Part shown: positions 28,001-35,044 of the stretch, one piece after another
Layout: every line of letters starts with the position of its first letter
Numbering within the stretch: position 1 is the stretch's first letter
IMG/VR virus record: IMGVR_UViG_3300009686_000061
Span: 1-45,553 of that record
Reading direction: 5' to 3' (one strand)
Origin: a virus
DNA: 45,553 nt
Notes under the pieces: model-generated
What the model was told of the DNA's origin: nothing
Seen by the model: only the letters and a program-made list of their open reading frames with translations
The model's database searches: none
Made by a program: the position numbers and the translations under genes

Positions 28001-29014
28001 ATGAATAAACAAAAATTTGCAGCGCTTGCCGCTCAAGCCGGTATTCACTTTCCCGGCGCAATGGACTTTATGCCGGAAGGCGTGAGCCATAACTTCGGCC
28101 TGGCCATGGATGCACAGCCTGGACTCGTTACCGTGTCCAACTCTGGCATCCCTGCCTACCTGTCGAACTACATTGATCCCAAGGTTGTTGAGGTGCTTGT
28201 CGCCCCAATGAAGGCGGCTGTCATTGTTGGTGAGGCCAAGAAGGGCGACTGGACCACCACTACCGCCGTGTTCCCGTCGATTGAATCTACTGGTGAAGTC
28301 TCCAGCTATGGCGACTACAACCAAAACGGCTCTGTCGGTGTCAATGCCAACTTCAACCAGCGCGAGAGCTACCACTATCAAACCATCAGCAAGTATGGCG
28401 AGAAAGAGCTTGAAATGGCTGGCTTGGCTCGTATCGATTGGGCATCGCGCCTGAACATCGCATCGGCTTTGCTTTTGAATAAATACCAAAACCAAACCTA
28501 CATGTTCGGTGTCGCCGGCCTGAAGAACTACGGCCTGCTGAATGATCCAGCCTTGCCCGCTTCCATCGCGCCTACCGCCGTTTGGACGCTGGCTGGTACC
28601 TCCGCTGAAGTGGTGTACGAGGACATTCGCCGCCTGTTTGCTCAATTGCAAACCCAAGCGAACGGCACGATCGACATGGAAGCGAAGATGGTTCTGGCAA
28701 TGTCGCCTATTTTGCAGGTAACTCTCGCCAAGACCAATAGCTACAAAGTCAACGTGAAAGACTTGCTGAAGCTGAACTTCCCCAACATGCGGATTGAAAC
28801 CGCGCCGGAATACGCCACTACAGGCGGGCAGTTGGTGCAGTTGATCGCTGAGAGCGTGGAAGGCCAAGATACGGCAACCTGCGCATTCACCGAGAAGATG
28901 CGTGCACATGCAATCGTTCGTGATACCAGCTCGTACCTTCAGAAAAAATCACAAGGTAGTTTTGGATGTGTCGTGTTTAGACCATTCTTGATTTCCTCAT
29001 TGATTGGTGCGTAA
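28001..29014 (+). CDS. Major capsid protein (DUF2184 type)
   Basis: A 337-aa protein from ATG 28001 (MNKQKFAALAAQAGIHFPGA). DUF2184 features: Y-I-D-P-K-V-V-E-V-L, K-K-G-D-W-T-T-T-T, G-D-Y-N-Q-N-G, and near the end H-A-I-V-R-D-T-S-S-Y-L-Q-K-K-S-Q-G-S-F-G. Fold expected HK97-like. The last 25 codons are AT-rich (AGA, TTG, TCA, ATT) unlike the rest of the gene, and are followed by an HNH endonuclease gene, suggesting gene conversion by the endonuclease. Confidence 0.88.
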   Translation: MNKQKFAALAAQAGIHFPGAMDFMPEGVSHNFGLAMDAQPGLVTVSNSGIPAYLSNYIDPKVVEVLVAPMKAAVIVGEAKKGDWTTTTAVFPSIESTGEVSSYGDYNQNGSVGVNANFNQRESYHYQTISKYGEKELEMAGLARIDWASRLNIASALLLNKYQNQTYMFGVAGLKNYGLLNDPALPASIAPTAVWTLAGTSAEVVYEDIRRLFAQLQTQANGTIDMEAKMVLAMSPILQVTLAKTNSYKVNVKDLLKLNFPNMRIETAPEYATTGGQLVQLIAESVEGQDTATCAFTEKMRAHAIVRDTSSYLQKKSQGSFGCVVFRPFLISSLIGA

Positions 29015-29143
29015 ACAAGGCGTATACACCGAAATAGTGGTGTAGTATGTCTGGGTGTGGCTAGGCTTAGCGGCTGAAAATCCCTTGAACAAGGACCGCC
29101 ACATCTTTTCAAGTTCAAAAATCCAATGTTCAAGGATTGTCAA

Positions 29144-29767
29144 GTGATTACAAAATACTGCTCACTATGTGGGGAAACAAAGCCATCCGCTGATTTTTCC
29201 AATCGACCAAAGAGTAAGGATGGTCTAAGAAGCAATTGCAAGCTTTGTGAGGCAAATTCTTATTCTGCATGGCGTGCTAAAAATATAGGCCACATCGCGG
29301 AGGCGAGTAAAGCTAGGAGATCCCTGATTAAGCCTCGTATATCTGAGGTAAATAAAGCATGGAGGGATGCCAATCAGGAGTTGCACGCAGCCAATGGAGT
29401 CTCGTGGAGGCTTGAGCATCCGGGTTATGCGGCGCAAAAATCTAAAGCTAGATACGCCAAGAGCCCGGGAATCGAGCGGGCTAGGAGTTTGGCTTGGGCT
29501 AGAGATAACCCCGACAAAGCGACGGCGTGCGTAAGGCGTAGAAGTGCTTGCAAAATCAATGCAACACCATCATGGTCTGACAAAGAAAAGATATTGGCGT
29601 TCTATATCGAGGCCAAAAGGATGACTAGAGACACTGGAATAAAGCACCATGTCGATCACATCGTCCCACTGAAAAACAAAAGAGTTTGCGGATTACACGT
29701 TCACCAGAACCTGCAAATACTGACCGCCACTGAGAATTTGAAAAAACACAATTCGTTCGAAATTTAG
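29144..29767 (+). CDS. HNH endonuclease (homing type) inserted after the capsid gene
   Basis: A 207-aa protein from GTG 29144, which has AAGGA eight bases upstream; an ATG at 29126 lacks one. N-terminal zinc-finger-like Y-C-S-L-C-G-E-T-K-P with C-K-L-C; C-terminal HNH core H-H-V-D-H-I-V-P-L then H-V-H-Q-N-L-Q-I-L-T and E-N-L-K-K-H. The gene is AT-richer than neighbours and uses rare codons (AGA, AGG, ATA), pointing to recent arrival as a mobile endonuclease. No intron ends were found; the capsid frame ends normally before it. 29015-29143 holds a GCGG/CCGC hairpin but no gene. Confidence 0.82.
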   Translation: MITKYCSLCGETKPSADFSNRPKSKDGLRSNCKLCEANSYSAWRAKNIGHIAEASKARRSLIKPRISEVNKAWRDANQELHAANGVSWRLEHPGYAAQKSKARYAKSPGIERARSLAWARDNPDKATACVRRRSACKINATPSWSDKEKILAFYIEAKRMTRDTGIKHHVDHIVPLKNKRVCGLHVHQNLQILTATENLKKHNSFEI

Positions 29768-29774
29768 AACGAAT

Positions 29775-29836
29775 AACCCGCACAGCCCGCCCTAAACCAG
29801 CGGGTTTTTTTACGCCCGCTCGATGCGGGCTTTTTT
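29775..29836 (+). terminator. Two tandem intrinsic terminators
   Basis: AACCCGC/GCGGGTT (29775-29781/29800-29806) with a T7 run followed by ACGCC, then GCCCGC/GCGGGC (29814-29819/29825-29830) with T6. They separate the capsid/HNH genes from the connector genes within the late operon. Confidence 0.82.
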
Positions 29837-29851
29837 ATTGGAGATTGAAAA

Positions 29852-30172
29852 ATGGCAGCAACAGTAACAGTCGGGTGCAAATTGCCCAATGGCCTTATTC
29901 TTGAAGTGGGTGACAAGCGCGTCGCCGTCAAAGGCTCAAACAGTTCACTTTTGATCGGTGGTCACGGCATCACTGAAAACGTGGATAAAGAATTCTTCGA
30001 TACATGGCTCACCCAGAATGTCGGCCTGCAATTCGTCAAAGCAGAATTGATCTTCGCTCACGAAAAAGCAACCAACACCGCCGCCCAGGCAAAAGAGCAA
30101 TCCGCTGAAAAGACAGGCCTTGAGCCATTGAGCCAAGAAGATAAGCCCGCTGGACTGACTGAGGTCAAGTAA
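29852..30172 (+). CDS. Hypothetical structural protein
   Basis: A 106-aa protein: beta-rich first half (TVTVGCKLPNGLILEVGDKR), then F-D-T-W-L-x-Q-N and a charged tail. Position after capsid and before DUF4054 suggests a head-completion or decoration protein. GGAGA precedes the ATG. Confidence 0.65.
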   Translation: MAATVTVGCKLPNGLILEVGDKRVAVKGSNSSLLIGGHGITENVDKEFFDTWLTQNVGLQFVKAELIFAHEKATNTAAQAKEQSAEKTGLEPLSQEDKPAGLTEVK

Positions 30173-30174
30173 CC

Positions 30175-30564
30175 ATGGCAATCGTGGTCTTTGATTCTGT
30201 CGCGTTCGTAGCCCGTTACCCTGAGTTCGCCGCTGTGACCGTGGGCACGCTGGGCGCGTACTTTGTCGAGGCCACGATCTACCTGGACAACACGGACGCC
30301 AGCCGCGTGATCGACATTGCACAGCGGGCTATTCTGTTGAACATGCTGACCGCTCATATCGCCACGCTTAACGGCTCTGGCGCAGGACCGCAAGGTATGG
30401 TCGGTCGGCTTAGTTCAGGGACTGAAGGCAGCGTATCGGCTTCAGCGGACTTCGTAGCGGCCACCAATGGCACACAGGCTTGGTACTACCAGACGCAATA
30501 CGGATGTAGTTTTTGGGCAGCTACCGGGCGTTATCGCACGATGCAATATGTCGGTCTAGTCTGA
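30175..30564 (+). CDS. Head-tail adaptor (DUF4054-like)
   Basis: A 129-aa protein: F-V-A-R-Y-P-E-F-A-A-V, Y-F-V-E-A-T-I-Y-L-D, then L-N-M-L-T-A-H-I-A-T-L-N and G-R-L-S-S-G-T-E-G-S-V-S. These are DUF4054 features, a head-tail adaptor. The end (WYYQTQYGCSFW) is aromatic, as usual. Stop overlaps the next start (TGATG). Confidence 0.78.
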   Translation: MAIVVFDSVAFVARYPEFAAVTVGTLGAYFVEATIYLDNTDASRVIDIAQRAILLNMLTAHIATLNGSGAGPQGMVGRLSSGTEGSVSASADFVAATNGTQAWYYQTQYGCSFWAATGRYRTMQYVGLV

Positions 30565-31007
30565 TGGCTACCGTCAAAGGCGGCTTGAAGCTGGAGACGC
30601 ACTTGGCGGGGATCGTCAAGAAGATCGGCAAGGATAAGCGGCTGCGTGTCGGCTTCATTAGCTCCGAGACTTACCCGGACGGCACGAATGTTGCACAGGT
30701 GGCCTACTGGAATGAATACGGCACGGTTAAATCACCGCCGCGCCCATTCTTTCGCAACACCATCGAGGCCAAGTCGCCAAAGTGGGGTGCTGCAATGGGT
30801 AAGAACCTGGTTGCAAGCGGGTATGACGTTGATAAAACACTGGCGCTTGTCGGTACCGGAATAAAAGACCAGATCACACAGTCCATCGTTGACTTTGCAG
30901 CACCCGGAAATGCCCCGTATACCATCGCCAAAAAAGGCTTTGATAAGCCATTGATTGACACCGGACAAATGCAACGTGCTGTCGATTTCGACATTACAGG
31001 AGAATAA
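30564..31007 (+). CDS. Neck protein, HK97 gp10-like
   Basis: A 147-aa protein starting MATVKGGLKLETHLAGIVKK, with V-A-Q-V-A-Y-W-N-E-Y-G-T, P-P-R-P-F-F-R-N-T-I and D-T-G-Q-M-Q-R-A-V. These are features of minor tail/neck proteins of the HK97 gp10 type. Start overlaps the previous stop. Confidence 0.72.
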   Translation: MATVKGGLKLETHLAGIVKKIGKDKRLRVGFISSETYPDGTNVAQVAYWNEYGTVKSPPRPFFRNTIEAKSPKWGAAMGKNLVASGYDVDKTLALVGTGIKDQITQSIVDFAAPGNAPYTIAKKGFDKPLIDTGQMQRAVDFDITGE

Positions 31008-31397
31008 ATGAATCTTCACAACATCGTTCGCAACGCCATCGCCAGCGTTAACCCCGACATCGCCGCAACCCTGTTACGAAGCGACGGCTACACGACCAAC
31101 GCAGCGGGCAAGCAGATTCAGAAGTTCCTGACGTTCACCGGCCAAATCCAAGTGCAGGGCGTGAGCGGTAAGGACTTGGAACACACGGACAACCTGAATA
31201 TTCAAGGTGTCCTGCGTACCGTCTACCTGCGCGGAAATTGGGCTGGTGTGGTGCGGGCCAATCAGACCGGCGGCGACATTATGAAGTTCCCGCAACAACC
31301 CGGCGCGGCTGTCAGTGACTGGCGCGTGGTGACGGTTAAAGAGCAATGGAATGACTGGGTTGCTGTGATTGTGTGGTTGCAGGCGACAGTAATTTAA
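31008..31397 (+). CDS. Conserved neck/tail-completion protein
   Basis: A 129-aa protein (MNLHNIVRNAIASVNPDIAA) directly adjacent to the previous stop. Beta-rich, ending W-V-A-V-I-V-W-L-Q. Its place between the gp10-like and terminator genes points to the head-tail junction. Family name not assigned. Confidence 0.65.
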   Translation: MNLHNIVRNAIASVNPDIAATLLRSDGYTTNAAGKQIQKFLTFTGQIQVQGVSGKDLEHTDNLNIQGVLRTVYLRGNWAGVVRANQTGGDIMKFPQQPGAAVSDWRVVTVKEQWNDWVAVIVWLQATVI

Positions 31398-31406
31398 AGG
31401 TTTCCA

Positions 31407-31745
31407 ATAGCTAAGTTATCAAACATTCTGCGCAGCACAGAGGGCAACGGCCTGATGTTCTGGTGTCCAGGCTGCGATGGAGCGCACCAAATTCATCATG
31501 GCGCAGGGGACGGGCCTCGCTGGAGGTGGAATGGCAGCGTCGATAAACCGACATTCACGCCATCGGTATTGGCCCGATACGACCACTGGGTTCCACCTGC
31601 AACACGGGAAAATCCTCACCCCGGCCCGCAGACGCTAGTGAGGGATGTTTGTCACTCTTTCGTGATGGATGGAAAGATTCAGTTTTTGAGTGACTGCACT
31701 CATGCTCTGGCCGGGCAGATGGTTGATATTCCAGACTTTGATTAA
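31407..31745 (+). CDS. DUF6527-like protein with apparent ATA start
   Basis: A zinc-binding-looking protein: W-C-P-G-C-D-G-A-H, W-N-G-S-V-D-K-P-T-F-T-P-S-V, C-H-S-F-V-M-D-G-K-I-Q-F-L and D-C-T-H-A-L-A-G-Q. This is the pattern of DUF6527 proteins common in phages. Family members begin close to M-A-K-L-S-N-I-L-R. Here that stretch is present, but the start codon is ATA (31407-31409), with AAAGG six bases upstream. The next ATG is 31455. Either ATA is used or the 5' end is shortened. Confidence 0.68.
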   Translation: MAKLSNILRSTEGNGLMFWCPGCDGAHQIHHGAGDGPRWRWNGSVDKPTFTPSVLARYDHWVPPATRENPHPGPQTLVRDVCHSFVMDGKIQFLSDCTHALAGQMVDIPDFD

Positions 31746-31753
31746 TCATCAGC

Positions 31754-32260
31754 ATGACCGCAACCACAACCCCGACACAAACCGACCTGTTCACCGTCCT
31801 GCGAGCCTTCATTTTGAGCCTGATTACCTGCGAGGTGATCCAAGGGCTAGGCAACGGCGTACCCATGCCGCTAGGTGGCTTTATCTGCATGACGTCGCTC
31901 AGCCAAACGAGGCTGTCCACCAACGTTAACGGCTATGTTGACCCGGTGACGACAACCGGCACACGCACGGCGCGGCAGGCCACGCAACACACGGTACAAA
32001 TCGACTGCTACGGCCCTGACTCAAGCGAGTGGGCCACGATCCTGTCAACCATGTTGCGCGACGAGTACGGCTGTCTTGCACTGGCTCCGAATGTATCGCC
32101 GCTTAGCGCCGACGACCCTAAACAATCGCCGCTGATTGACGGTGAGCAGCAATATGAGGCCCGATGGACGCTTACCGCGCTACTGCAGGTTAACCCCACG
32201 GTTTCAACGCCGCAACAGTTCTTTGATACGGCGGTAATCGCCAGCACCCAGCCGGTTTAA
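31754..32260 (+). CDS. Tail terminator / neck protein (LIC_12616-like)
   Basis: A 168-aa protein with R-T-A-R-Q-A-T-Q-H-T-V-Q-I-D-C-Y-G, then W-A-T-I-L-S-T-M-L-R-D and Y-E-A-R-W-T-L-T-A-L-L-Q-V-N-P. These features are shared by phage neck terminator proteins of the LIC_12616 type. It caps the tube before head joining. Followed by two terminators. Confidence 0.72.
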   Translation: MTATTTPTQTDLFTVLRAFILSLITCEVIQGLGNGVPMPLGGFICMTSLSQTRLSTNVNGYVDPVTTTGTRTARQATQHTVQIDCYGPDSSEWATILSTMLRDEYGCLALAPNVSPLSADDPKQSPLIDGEQQYEARWTLTALLQVNPTVSTPQQFFDTAVIASTQPV

Positions 32261-32279
32261 ACAACCCGCCACGAACCAG

Positions 32280-32338
32280 CCACCTACGGGTGGTTTTTTT
32301 ACGCCCTCACTTTCCCGCCGCCTTTGAGCGGTTTTTTT
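32280..32338 (+). terminator. Two tandem intrinsic terminators before the sheath gene
   Basis: CCACC/GGTGG (32280-32284/32289-32293) with T7-ACGCC; then CCGC/GCGG (32318-32321/32328-32331) with T7-ACGTC. Both face the late operon direction. Confidence 0.75.
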
Positions 32339-32360
32339 ACGTCTCAAAAGGTAAATTCAC

Positions 32361-33839
32361 ATGGCATCTATTCCCGCATCACAGCTTGTCTCGGTAAATC
32401 CCGGCGTAGTCGGCACCGGGGGTAGCCCGCTATCCCTCAATTCCATCTTCCTGACAAACGATGGCTCCATTCCCATTGGCACTGTCCAGCCGTTCCCAAC
32501 TCCCTTGAGCGTGGCTAACTGGTTTGGCGCTACCGCCCCTGAGTCGCTGCTGGCTAATGTGTACTTCAGCGGCTTTGACGGCTCCAACATCAAGCCGGGT
32601 AATCTGTACTTTGCACAGTACCCCGTCGCACCTATTGCGGCTTACCTGCGCGGTGCGTCCGTATCAAGCCTGACACTGACAGCACTCAAAGCGATCACTG
32701 GCATCCTGACGGTGACAGTTGACGGCGTGGTCAAGACCTCCGGCGCGATTGTGCTGACTGCCGCCACCAGCTTCAGCAATGCAGCGACCATCATCTCCGC
32801 CGCCTTCACGGGTGGCCCGGTTGTGAGTTATGACGCGATCCGGGGCGCTTTCGTTGTGACCTCTGGCACGACTGGCGCGGCATCGACCATCAGCATCGGC
32901 TCTGGCACGATTTCCGCAAGCCTGATGCTGACCACAGCTACCGGCGCGGTATTGTCGCAAGGCTCGATTGCTGCTGTGCCGTCTACATTCATGAATGCCG
33001 TTACTCAGGTCACGCAGAACTGGGCTCCGTTCATGACCGTGTGGGAGCCTTTGCTTGCTGATAAATTGTTGTTTGCGCAGTGGGTCAATGCACAGAACCA
33101 GCGTTATGCGTATGTGTGCTGGGACTCCGACGTTACGGCTACGCAGTCGGGCAATACAACCAGCTTCGGCCCGGTCGTTGCGGCTGGCAACTATACCGGC
33201 GTGATCCCGGTCTATCCAGTGGCAGACAAAGCAGCATTCATTTGCGGCATGACAGCCTCGATTGACTTCACGCAACGCAATGGCCGCATCACTTTCGCCT
33301 ACAAAGGGCAGAGCGGTTTGATGGCTGATGTGACCGACCCGACGATTGCCGCCAATCTGATCAGCAACGGATACAACTTCTACGGTGCTTACGCCACGGC
33401 GAACCAGGCGTTCACCTTCCTGCAAACCGGCTCAACACCCGGAGTCTGGAAGTGGATTGATGCCTACGTCAATCAGATTTATCTGAATGCGCAGTTTCAG
33501 CTTGCACTGATGACGCTCATGTCGTCCAGCAAGTCGATCCCATACAACACAGTCGGTTACGGCTTGATTGCCGCCGCCTGCCAAGACCCGATTAATCAGG
33601 CGCTGAACTTCGGATCTATCCGTCCGGGCGTCGCTCTTTCTGTTCAGCAAGCGGCTCAGGTGAATATGGCGGCTGGCTTGCCGATTGACGGATCGTTGAC
33701 AAATCAGGGATGGTATTTGCAGGTCTTGCCAGCCAGCGCCCAGGTGCGAGGCTTGCGCGGTAGTCCAGCTTGCACCTTCTGGTTTACTGACGGTGGCAGC
33801 GTACAGAAAATTAATCTCTCGTCCATTGACGTGATGTAA
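32361..33839 (+). CDS. Tail sheath protein (DUF3383)
   Basis: A 492-aa protein starting MASIPASQLVSVNPGVVGTG, with P-L-S-V-A-N-W-F-G, Y-F-S-G-F-D-G-S, and the C-terminal domain QRNGRITFAYKGQSGLMADV then N-G-Y-N-F-Y-G-A-Y-A-T. This is the DUF3383 contractile sheath family. The presence of a sheath makes the virus a myovirus. Confidence 0.87.
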   Translation: MASIPASQLVSVNPGVVGTGGSPLSLNSIFLTNDGSIPIGTVQPFPTPLSVANWFGATAPESLLANVYFSGFDGSNIKPGNLYFAQYPVAPIAAYLRGASVSSLTLTALKAITGILTVTVDGVVKTSGAIVLTAATSFSNAATIISAAFTGGPVVSYDAIRGAFVVTSGTTGAASTISIGSGTISASLMLTTATGAVLSQGSIAAVPSTFMNAVTQVTQNWAPFMTVWEPLLADKLLFAQWVNAQNQRYAYVCWDSDVTATQSGNTTSFGPVVAAGNYTGVIPVYPVADKAAFICGMTASIDFTQRNGRITFAYKGQSGLMADVTDPTIAANLISNGYNFYGAYATANQAFTFLQTGSTPGVWKWIDAYVNQIYLNAQFQLALMTLMSSSKSIPYNTVGYGLIAAACQDPINQALNFGSIRPGVALSVQQAAQVNMAAGLPIDGSLTNQGWYLQVLPASAQVRGLRGSPACTFWFTDGGSVQKINLSSIDVM

Positions 33840-33857
33840 CCCACCAACAAACCAATC

Positions 33858-33882
33858 AAAGCACCCATGCGGTGCTTTTTTT
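33858..33882 (+). terminator. Intrinsic terminator between sheath and tube genes
   Basis: GCACC (33861-33865), loop CATGC, GGTGC (33871-33875), T7, then ACGTC. A and T tracts flank the stem. Confidence 0.82.
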
Positions 33883-33911
33883 ACGTCTGAACACTTTCAA
33901 GGAACAAACAA

Positions 33912-34343
33912 ATGGCATCTATCACCGCTGCAAATTCCGTATTGCTGCTATCCGTAGGCGGGATTTTCCCCGTCGCTCAAGTTATCTCCGGCTTTGCCTC
34001 GGATGACGCTTTCACCTTCGACGCGGTGGACCCTGCCGAGGTGGTTCAGGGTGTTGATGGTAAGTTGTCGGCGGGCTGGCTTCCAACCCTGAAGATTCAG
34101 GGAATCAGCATCATGCCGGATTCTCCTAGCTTGAGTTTCTTTGAGACGTGGGAGGCGGCAAACAACACCGCGCGAGAAATTTTCTTTGCCAATGGCTCTG
34201 TGCAACTTCCTGGCATTGGCCGCAAGTACACCATGACGCGAGGCGTTTTGACGAGCACTCCCCCAATGCCGGGCGTCAAAAAGGTTCTGCAACCCATGAG
34301 CTACAAGATCACTTGGGAATCGGTAACCCCCGCTTTCGCATAA
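33912..34343 (+). CDS. Tail tube protein
   Basis: A 143-aa beta-rich protein (MASITAANSVLLLSVGGIFP) with F-A-S-D-D-A-F, P-A-E-V-V-Q-G-V-D-G-K-L-S-A-G-W and a C-terminal Y-K-I-T-W-E. It lies directly between sheath and tail chaperone, the normal place and size of the tube protein in myoviruses. Confidence 0.78.
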   Translation: MASITAANSVLLLSVGGIFPVAQVISGFASDDAFTFDAVDPAEVVQGVDGKLSAGWLPTLKIQGISIMPDSPSLSFFETWEAANNTAREIFFANGSVQLPGIGRKYTMTRGVLTSTPPMPGVKKVLQPMSYKITWESVTPAFA

Positions 34344-34349
34344 CAGTTT

Positions 34350-34413
34350 TTGCACGGGCCACAGGAGGCCACCTGCGTCCCAATGCCCTCTCCCGTTGGG
34401 CTGGTCCGTGCAA
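34350..34413 (+). other. Intercistronic RNA hairpin/junction
   Basis: TTGCACGGGCCA (34350-34361) pairs with TGGTCCGTGCAA (34402-34413), 11 bp with one mismatch, enclosing GGCC/GGCC and CCCAA/TTGGG hairpins. No U-run follows, so it is not a terminator. Possibly an RNA processing or stability element between tube and chaperone genes. Confidence 0.5.
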
Positions 34414-34441
34414 TCTATTCAACGGGCGTTAGGAGAATTAA

Positions 34442-34876
34442 ATGGCACGTAAAGTAGCAACGGTCACGATTGACCAACAAGGCCGCGACTTTGGCAAGAC
34501 CTTCGTTATCACCGAATTGAGCGCTCATGCCTCCGAAGAGTGGGCTGGTCGAGCATTGTTCGCCATGCTGAATGCTGGCGTCGAAATACCCGATTCAATC
34601 GCTGGTGCTGGGCTGGCTGGCATTGCCGCGCTGGGCATTGGTGCACTGACAAAGCTATCGTTTGATGCCGCCAAGCCGCTGCTTGATGAAATGATGACCT
34701 GCGTACAGGTTCGGCCTAGCTCCAACGTCACGCGGGCTCTGATCATTGACGATATTGAAGAAGTCGGGACACTTCTGACCTTGCGTAAGGAGGTCTTCAA
34801 TTTACACCTTTCTTTTTTTATTCCAGGAAATCCCTCGACTTCGGCCCCGGAATCGGGCAGCAAAACCCGCGCTTAA
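34442..34876 (+). CDS. Tail assembly chaperone, short form (gpG-like)
   Basis: A 144-aa protein (MARKVATVTIDQQGRDFGKT) in the chaperone position before the tape measure, alanine-rich and helical. A slippery T-TTT-TTT sequence at 34813-34819 near its end allows -1 frameshifting to a longer form (see next feature). Confidence 0.75.
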   Translation: MARKVATVTIDQQGRDFGKTFVITELSAHASEEWAGRALFAMLNAGVEIPDSIAGAGLAGIAALGIGALTKLSFDAAKPLLDEMMTCVQVRPSSNVTRALIIDDIEEVGTLLTLRKEVFNLHLSFFIPGNPSTSAPESGSKTRA

Positions 34877-35043
34877 TCAACTACGCCAACGTGCCGGGGT
34901 CGATAGCGCGGCTGGTGTCCCGGCGCATGGCAACGCTGCATGAGCTTGGATCGGTTTACGGCGCTCAAGACCTCTACGACATGCTGGAAATTCTCGCGGT
35001 AGATAGCTTCAACGAAAACGCAATGAGCGAACAAAGGAATTGA
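34442..35043 (+). CDS. Tail assembly chaperone, -1 frameshift product (gpGT-like)
   Basis: A -1 slip on T-TTT-TTT (34813-34819) moves reading into a frame open to TGA 35041-35043, adding about 74 residues (SRKSLDFGPGIGQQNPRLIN, then ARLVSRRMATLHELGSVYGA). This frame has no start of its own and is clearly protein-coding. The layout is that of lambda gpG/gpGT: the long form bridges tube and tape measure. The shift site is ideal in sequence; efficiency is unknown. Confidence 0.75.
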
Positions 35044-35044
35044 C

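Noticed and set aside
29015-29143. Possible group I intron around the HNH gene
   Set aside because: No recognisable conserved core and no split capsid exon downstream of the endonuclease; the capsid frame ends normally.
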